Source: Nematostella vectensis (Eukaryota; Cnidaria; Anthozoa; Actiniaria; Edwardsiidae). From it: DNA of 64,000 nt. The notes beneath the pieces are model-generated. The model did not search any database, was not told where the DNA came from, and worked only from the letters and a program-made list of their open reading frames with translations. The stretch spans positions 15,760,887-15,824,886 of the forward strand of contig NC_064034.1 in assembly GCF_932526225.1 (NCBI RefSeq), in the 5' to 3' direction. The translations under genes were made by a program, and so were the position numbers. Below, one piece after another: positions 59,901 through 64,000 of this stretch. Position 1 is the stretch's first letter; the number at the start of each line of letters is the position of its first letter.

Positions 59901-61307
59901 TACGTGCAGCAAGGCTCAAACATCGCTCTTTATGCTGATGATTCTAAGCTCTACCGCTCTATAGACACTGCAAGTTCTTCAACCTCGTTGCAGGCTGACC
60001 TTGACTCCCTGTACAGCTGGAGTCTAGAGCACGGCATGGAGTTTATTGCATCTAAGTGCAAAGTGGTGCACATGTCAAAGAAGCGTTCTACCAAGCGTCC
60101 TCCGTACCCTTACCAACTATGCGGTCGCACCCTGGATCCAGGAGCGCAGGTGACTGACCTCGGCGTTACAATTACTAACGATCTGTCTTGGGGTCCTCAC
60201 ATCGAGCCTATGTGCGCAAAAGCAAACAGGGTGCTTGGACTAGTGAAGCGGGTCTGTTCTGACATCCTCGACCCAACTACAAGACAGCTGCTGTACTGCA
60301 CCCTTGTTAGGCCCCACCTGGAGTATGCTTCTTGCATTTGGTCGCCTTCGACAGGCAAGCACAAAGCTCTGATTGAGAACGTCCAGCGTCGAGCATCCAA
60401 GTTTATTTTGAACTATCCCGCCGATGTTTCATACACAGAAAGGCTGAAAACTCTTAAGCTCCTCCCATTAGAATATCGAAGAGACATAACCGATCTAGTT
60501 CTGTTATTTAAAATAAAAAATGGTGACGTGAGCATTAGTTTAGCTAGCCTTCTCTCTCCAGCCACGTCCCGATACAATACTTGAAATTACCATCCTAACA
60601 ATTACCGCCTTTTTTCCACTCACAACCAAAATTATTACAGGAATTCGTATTTCCCTAGAACTGTCAAACTTTGGAATAGTCTTCCTTCACTTATGAAATC
60701 TTGCACTACGCTTTCGTCTTTCAGGTATCAGCTGACAACTCACTATTTAGAGAAACTTGCCTTTTACCAACCTCCATAATTTCATAGATCTTAAATTTAT
60801 GTAATTCAATTTTTATTTTCGTTTTAGAATTCTATTGTTTGTAATTTGTTGGGAAAGAATTTCAATTGGGGCTTACGCCCTGTTTTCTTCTCCCGTCACA
60901 TTGTTTCTTATTTTCTTTATTTTGTTTATTTCCTATTGTAAACCGTAGTATTTTTTTTTGTGTGTGACAAAGCCAATAAACTAAACTAATTTCGAAACTG
61001 TTTATTACCAGCCAAGAAAACAAGAATCAGGCCGAAATTCGGTTTAGAAGGAGCGCATTTATAAGGACCCAGAGTTTAATGAGCTGAATAAAAATATGTG
61101 TTCTTGTTAGGCGGGCTTTTACTGTAATACAGCAAACGTTCGCACACGACTTGTTTCTCTTCCGCGTTTAGTCAGAAACTGATTACATAATATTTGAACT
61201 GCAGGTTTGCCGCCATCGTTAATGGCTTCCTTTCTCTGGATCTCGAGAGAGACAACCTCCATGGGTTTCTCGCAGATTTTGTCACTCCTGTCAGCGAAGA
61301 ACGATGA
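44975..61307 (+). CDS. MSH5: MutS homolog 5, meiotic crossover factor
   Basis: 27 coding exons: 44975-45361, 45756-45879, 46153-46233, 46643-46711, 47650-47816, 49044-49153, 49353-49388, 49626-49708, 49776-49821, 50307-50445, 50716-50778, 50894-50965, 51035-51091, 51330-51402, 51806-51915, 52456-52536, 52758-52803, 52876-52917, 52998-53094, 53442-53531, 53630-53756, 55004-55153, 55579-55653, 56285-56428, 56916-57053, 57330-57403 and 61205-61307. Joined they give 927 aa. The N-terminal ~129 residues are Ser-rich and poorly conserved. Then [31 protein letters not shown] and [14 protein letters not shown] match MSH5. The ATPase has Walker A GPNASGKS (688-695), STFMIDLNQ and Walker [12 protein letters not shown] (Asp767, Glu768). 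MSH4-MSH5 clamps stabilise crossover intermediates. Intron 25 uses a GC donor. Confidence 0.95.
45505..45610 (+). repeat. Dispersed repeat family B, MSH5 intron 1 copy
   Basis: Contains GATAAAAACAGACAGGAGTG, GGCAAAATCAATTTTAACTC and TTTGGGTGTGGTCAACAT, in the order of the copy at 31249-31345 on the opposite strand. Confidence 0.7.
46729..46748. repeat. Homopolymeric C tract in MSH5 intron 4
   Basis: About 20 C residues 17 bp after the donor of exon 4. Confidence 0.85.
48185..48310 (+). repeat. Degraded dispersed repeat family B, MSH5 intron 5
   Basis: GGGGGAATCTCGATAAAAGTAGACAGAAGTG and a GGGGGGTTGTCAAC end resemble the copy at 45505-45610, with a changed middle. Confidence 0.5.
48650..48970 (-). 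mobile_element. LINE 3' fragment in MSH5 intron 5
   Basis: The minus strand reads [40 protein letters not shown], then RTP-stop-SVCPKC. This resembles the C-terminal tail of cnidarian LINE reverse transcriptases (FRR.L..YY..AL..VF...DPRTWKS.C.KC). It is 5'-truncated and carries a nonsense codon. Confidence 0.65.
50022..50119. mobile_element. Short MITE-like inverted-repeat element in MSH5 intron 9
   Basis: CTGGTTTCCATATAATCA on the left pairs with TTATTACATGGAAACCA on the right. Immediately after it, 50123-50180 repeats the interior (CGATCTCCACCAATCG...TCTCGGCAATTGG) in direct orientation, so a second partial copy abuts the first. Confidence 0.6.
53905..53924. repeat. Homopolymeric G tract in MSH5 intron 21
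   Basis: About 19 G residues in the 1.2-kb intron between the Walker A exon and the next exon. Confidence 0.85.
53930..54900. repeat. GAT-rich cryptic simple sequence in MSH5 intron 21, with fold-back segment
   Basis: Long stretches of irregular GATGAT/GATAAT triplets occupy 53930-54120 and 54520-54900. Between them, 54357-54482 has inverted ends (TTATTTCACGGTTAG and CCAACCGTGAAGTAA), which suggests a small mobile element. No coding sequence. Confidence 0.7.
57576..57637. repeat. 20-bp perfect inverted repeat at the 5' end of the LINE
   Basis: GTTCTGACCTCTGTCACACT (57576-57595) is exactly inverted at 57618-57637. The inner spacer is itself nearly palindromic (TGCG...CGCA around TTTGAGCTCAA), so almost the whole 62 nt can fold back. 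Confidence 0.9.
57596..59056 (+). CDS. LINE endonuclease (EEP family) part
   Basis: 486 codons. A hydrophobic, poorly conserved N-terminal part is followed from about residue 128 by an AP-endonuclease-like fold: [27 protein letters not shown] (catalytic Glu), [33 protein letters not shown] (catalytic Asp-Asn), [12 protein letters not shown] and [11 protein letters not shown] (SDH-type catalytic His). This domain nicks target DNA for target-primed reverse transcription. The C-terminal basic part ([12 protein letters not shown]) is the linker to the RT. The true protein would have continued past the stop. Confidence 0.85.
   Translation: MRLSSSAKCDRGQNLKRNHHEPLTIMAASHVSLSSVIILLAIRSLLLSAQPPIANRNGKETSFYIWRFCKVGFSSRPDFGNQHHSLFRPRRDFTRPNCYLVGLLLLCGDVASHPGSRAFSKGKSNCCTTVKCLYMNSRSVAKKRSELQALSIGKDLILCVESWLNPNYLDCELFPSSADYTIHRRDRQSRRGGGVFLAVKNSIVSLRRCDLETDAELLACELRPNSRRKILAIIYYRPQDTDLEYLLKQLKKTLRLASKAKYDQLIVIGDFNLSEIDWTTGAAKTGDCLRNYLCKIIKDNYLWQLIDFPTRGRNILDLILTSIPSKFHHIHGFDDIISTDHELISFELDLNISKKTKTKRVVYNFKRADWTGLNESLKNIPWDLCFSQSDNIDSSLANWTDLFLAAVNEHIPKSKPRNVSDYPWIDHELRSLLKKKDAQRKKANKTGSLAAERKYNELRRAAKQMLSKKKKEHAEKLKSVISDNHF
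59211..60779 (+). CDS. LINE reverse transcriptase part
   Basis: Open to 60584, then the same frame continues to a stop at 60777-60779 after a single TGA. RT motifs in order: [54 protein letters not shown] (catalytic Asp), [20 protein letters not shown] and [10 protein letters not shown] (catalytic DD), then [16 protein letters not shown] and the [10 protein letters not shown] tail. Beyond the TGA follows [15 protein letters not shown], the usual end. The homology also extends upstream of 59211 in this frame ([13 protein letters not shown]), so the ATG-like start is not native. Confidence 0.85.
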
Positions 61308-63489
61308 TGTCATCACCCATTGGTCACCAAGCCCCACCCCGAGTGGGGCTTTTTCATTAAAAAAACAAAACAATAATAAAAAAAAAATTGAAAAGCTCAT
61401 ATTTTTCATTTTTTTTATTTTTCATTAAAAAAAAAAACAATAATAAAAAAATTGAAAAGCTCATATTATAGAGGTTTAACGGGAAAATTTTGGGGGGGAA
61501 AGCTCATATTATAGAGGTTCCACGGGTTTATTTGTTTATTTTTTATTCCATCGAACAGCAATGATTTCATTAGGAAAATGTAAATTGATTGTGACTATTT
61601 TAAAGATGATGACGAGGAACTAGGATAACATTCTGAATCTACTTATAATCAGCGTACCTCTGTAACTTACAGCTAGATTAGTGATTAAACCATACAGAAT
61701 ACTAAAAATGTTGAAATGGTTAAAATCACCGTAAAACTTTCCAATGAATTATTTTCAGTGAAACGCCTCGGGCCATACTAGCATTTCGGAAGCAAATGGG
61801 CGACTCGCACTACGAAATCACGTGACATTTTGGGTGGCAAACTTTCGCGCGTCGTTCCCTGGCGTGGTGGCCTCTACCATTTCTGTGTTTATTTTGGCTT
61901 GAATTTGCCACTCAAAAAGTCACGTGACTTCTTGGTGCAAGTCGTCTATTCAGGCCAAATTCCAAAACTGGTGTCTGCCTGGGTGTCCTTTTAGGCCCAG
62001 AAATAGATAGGGGCCAGCAGGATACGTTCGCTCCAGGTAACATGCTCCCAAACCCCCTATGAATTTTTGGTTTCACTTTCCAAATTAGTGTCTCGAGAAA
62101 ATGCGACATGAAAATTCAGTCTAGTATTCTTTGTGTTTGCGTTTTTACCTTCTTTTCACGAGCCTGCCTTTGTGTGTGTTTCCCGAATGCGTCCTAAGTA
62201 TCTTAAAATAAAATATTTTTTTCATTATTGTTTACTACTGTCAACCTCAAAATAATGTAAAGCAAATACGCTGCACGTGGAACGCGTTTCATTTCATTTC
62301 GAGCAGGTTTTTACCTGCTCGATATTTTTGTTCTCTGGAATTTCGCTAAGTCTTTTGGCCAAGATTTACTTGTTCGAACTTCTTTTTGTTATGTTCCTTA
62401 AAAAATCAAATGGTTCTCTAACTGATTTTGTGTCAATATAAAAGTGGTAGCCTATTCTTTCAAAGTTAGGCATGAAGAGCTGTAGGAGGCCTCGAAATAT
62501 TTGAGGCACGATACAGAAACATTAAGAAATATTGAGGGTACAGCCACGCCCCTACTTGTCATTTCCTTTAAAAATTTTGAAAAATATTTTTGGGGACGAG
62601 ATCACATACCCCCGGTGTCCCCTCCACCCCTGCTACGACCCTGTGTTAGCAATGTTAAAGACAGTATGTCCACTTTGTCCCGATAAGGCACAGAGAGATA
62701 TCGTTTTATTAAGAAATTATTTTATTAATAAAATAAAAAAGATAATATTGTTAGGGACCAGCCGCGATCAAGACTTTTTACATGTGTTATTCAAGATTGA
62801 CGACACGCAAGTACAAAGAACACAACGGCTAAGCTTGCTGTATACGCTAGGACCAGACAACAATCCATGTGGTAACCCAACATGAAAGAAAATGCACGGA
62901 ATCCAATTCCAGAGGGAATGGGGGGAATTGGATACGTTTTTAATAAAATGAGCCAAAAGAGTGAGGCTGTTGGAAAAGCACAGAGTTGATCTCTTGTCCA
63001 AGCGTATTTACAAAAAAAAAGGCCTGGTAAAAAAAATAAGACTACATAAATAGTATCATCGGTGTCGACACAAGCTTCCCACCCGCGTCAGTGAAGGATT
63101 TTTAAGAACATTCGAATTCACGAAAATTGTTATCTATGAGTTATATATTCAGGCTCCTCCAATTCTTCAAATAAACTAAGGTAGGGTTTAAATGTCTAAG
63201 TCTTTTTCTTCTAAGTGCTTTTCTTCCCTAGAAGCTAGCTCACTTTGTGAAAATATCGAGTTTGTCTCTATTTTTTGTGTCGATACTTCATTCTTGCAAC
63301 TTTTTTATCTGCCAGATCTGCTACATTTTGGAAAGTACGAAGACACTGACACCGGTGTAGGATGGGATATGGATGGAACTATTCCCGAATCGATTTTTAA
63401 GAATTTATTTTTTGAACTCGATGATCGGTGACCTTAGGAAGGTTTTGGTACGACTTAGATATTTCTAGATTATCTGTTGGCATACTCAC
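61308..63489. other. Intergenic region after MSH5, with A/T-rich duplication
   Basis: Bases 61345-61520 contain direct repeats (TTTTTCATTAAAAAAA, CAATAATAAAAAAATTGAAA, AAGCTCATATTATAGAGGTT). No gene is recognised. The 79-codon frame 63192-63431 has no known domain. Confidence 0.55.
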
Positions 63490-64000
63490 ACGCCTGACCG
63501 CACAGTGAGCACGTTCCCCTCTACGGACATCAAATATCCGCCTGACGCATCGACACTCATCACACGACTTCTGCTGTCCTCATCCACTGACAACATCAGC
63601 AGCTGCAAGTCGCGGCGACGTCTGAGAAGACGAACTATATCTTCGACATTTACCAAGTGGCCAACAGCTTCCATGCTAAGCAAAATGACACTGTCCGACA
63701 TGGCTGTCAACAAGCATTGCATACCATATTGCGAGAGGCCGCAGTTCGATACTTTCAGGGAATGCAGGTTTTGGCTGTGTGCAATGACGTCATAAGCAAG
63801 AGAGTAAGCGCCCTGATCACCAATGCTGTTGTTGCTGATGTCCAGTTTCTCTAGAGTTTTGTTCACAGAGACTAAAGCACTTGCTATTTGTGTGCAGTCC
63901 TCCTCTCTTATGTCGTTACTCGCCAAACAAAGGTGCTTGAGTTGTTTGTTTTTCTCTAGCATCCGAGTAATGGAAAGCGCGCCTTGTCTGCCTATTCCGT
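63490..64000 (-). CDS. Leucine-rich-repeat protein, exon running off the window
   Basis: The minus-strand frame enters from beyond 64000 and reads RNI-type leucine-rich repeats: KQLKHLCLASNDIREEDCTQ, KTLEKLDISNNSIGDQGAYS, NLHSLKVSNCGLSQYGMQCL. After these comes a region without clear repeats. The exon most likely ends at 63490, where GT and the strong donor GTGAGTATG follow. The apparent stop TGA at 63486-63488 lies inside that donor. The repeat type (LxxLxLxxNxIxxxG, about 28 residues) is that of LRRC34/LRRC74, NLR and RanGAP-like proteins. I cannot choose between them. Confidence 0.75.

Larger units (their letters stand above)
57574..60990 (+). mobile_element. Nearly full-length CR1/L2-like LINE in the last MSH5 intron
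   Basis: About 3.4 kb in the same orientation as MSH5. It has a hairpin at the 5' end (57576-57637), an endonuclease ORF, a reverse transcriptase ORF and a 3' untranslated region ending near AGCCAATAAACTAAACTAA. Endonuclease and RT were probably one ORF. It is broken by TAA at 59054-59056, a frameshift in a T run near 59075, TAG near 59190, and TGA at 60582-60584. No poly(A) tail or target duplication is obvious. Confidence 0.9.

Noticed and set aside
63192-63431. 79-codon plus-strand frame between MSH5 and the LRR gene
   Set aside because: No domain or homology recognised, no supporting signals. It could be an exon, but I cannot support it.

Overview
The window is a piece of an animal nuclear genome. 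The genes have many short introns with GT-AG borders, no operons are present, and the interspersed repeats are LINEs, a Penelope-like element and MITEs. Gene content (a metalloprotease with a C-terminal ShK-type domain, an intronless Jun, SIN1 and MSH5 with conserved domain layout) and the cnidarian-style reverse transcriptases suggest an anthozoan cnidarian, most likely a sea anemone close to Nematostella. The species call is inference. One 200-base run of N (24631-24830) marks an assembly gap.

Layout. Bases 1-2820 show no gene. Bases 2885-7001 hold decayed endonuclease-type (RLE) non-LTR retroelements on the minus strand, embedded in AAT/AAC microsatellites, followed by a fold-back DNA element (7335-8133). 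Then come CDPF1 (-, 8417-11425, four exons, introns filled with a MITE and a LINE remnant), a 26-bp minisatellite (11702-12690), a secreted matrix metalloproteinase with a C-terminal ShK-type domain (+, 14849-17016, six exons), LSM8 (-, 17865-19172), an intronless TatD-type nuclease with two zinc knuckles (+, 19842-20867) and a C2H2 zinc-finger gene (-, 23369-24630) that runs into the gap. Past the gap lie a LINE 3' fragment and a 5'-truncated Penelope-like element (-, 25522-27200) with a complete hammerhead ribozyme downstream of its ORF (25286-25326).

The second half holds SIN1/MAPKAP1 (+, 29758-38811, 18 coding exons, 517 aa), an intronless JUN (-, 42628-43659), MSH5 (+, 44975-61307, 27 coding exons, 927 aa) and the last visible exon of a leucine-rich-repeat gene (-, 63490-64000). 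A nearly full-length CR1/L2-like LINE (57574-60990) sits in the last intron of MSH5. I rebuilt the exon chains of SIN1, MSH5, the metalloproteinase, CDPF1 and most of LSM8 by hand from splice sites, phase continuity and remembered family sequence. The total lengths of SIN1, MSH5 and the metalloproteinase come out as whole codons ending in a stop.

The genes do not form one pathway. SIN1 is the mTORC2 substrate-recruiting subunit, JUN an AP-1 factor, MSH5 a meiotic crossover factor, LSM8 a U6 snRNP ring subunit. The most notable non-gene signals are the hammerhead ribozyme, an intron of SIN1 built from repeated copies of its own 3' splice site and exon start, inverted duplications at the 5' ends of two LINEs, and tandem RLE elements placed in microsatellite DNA.
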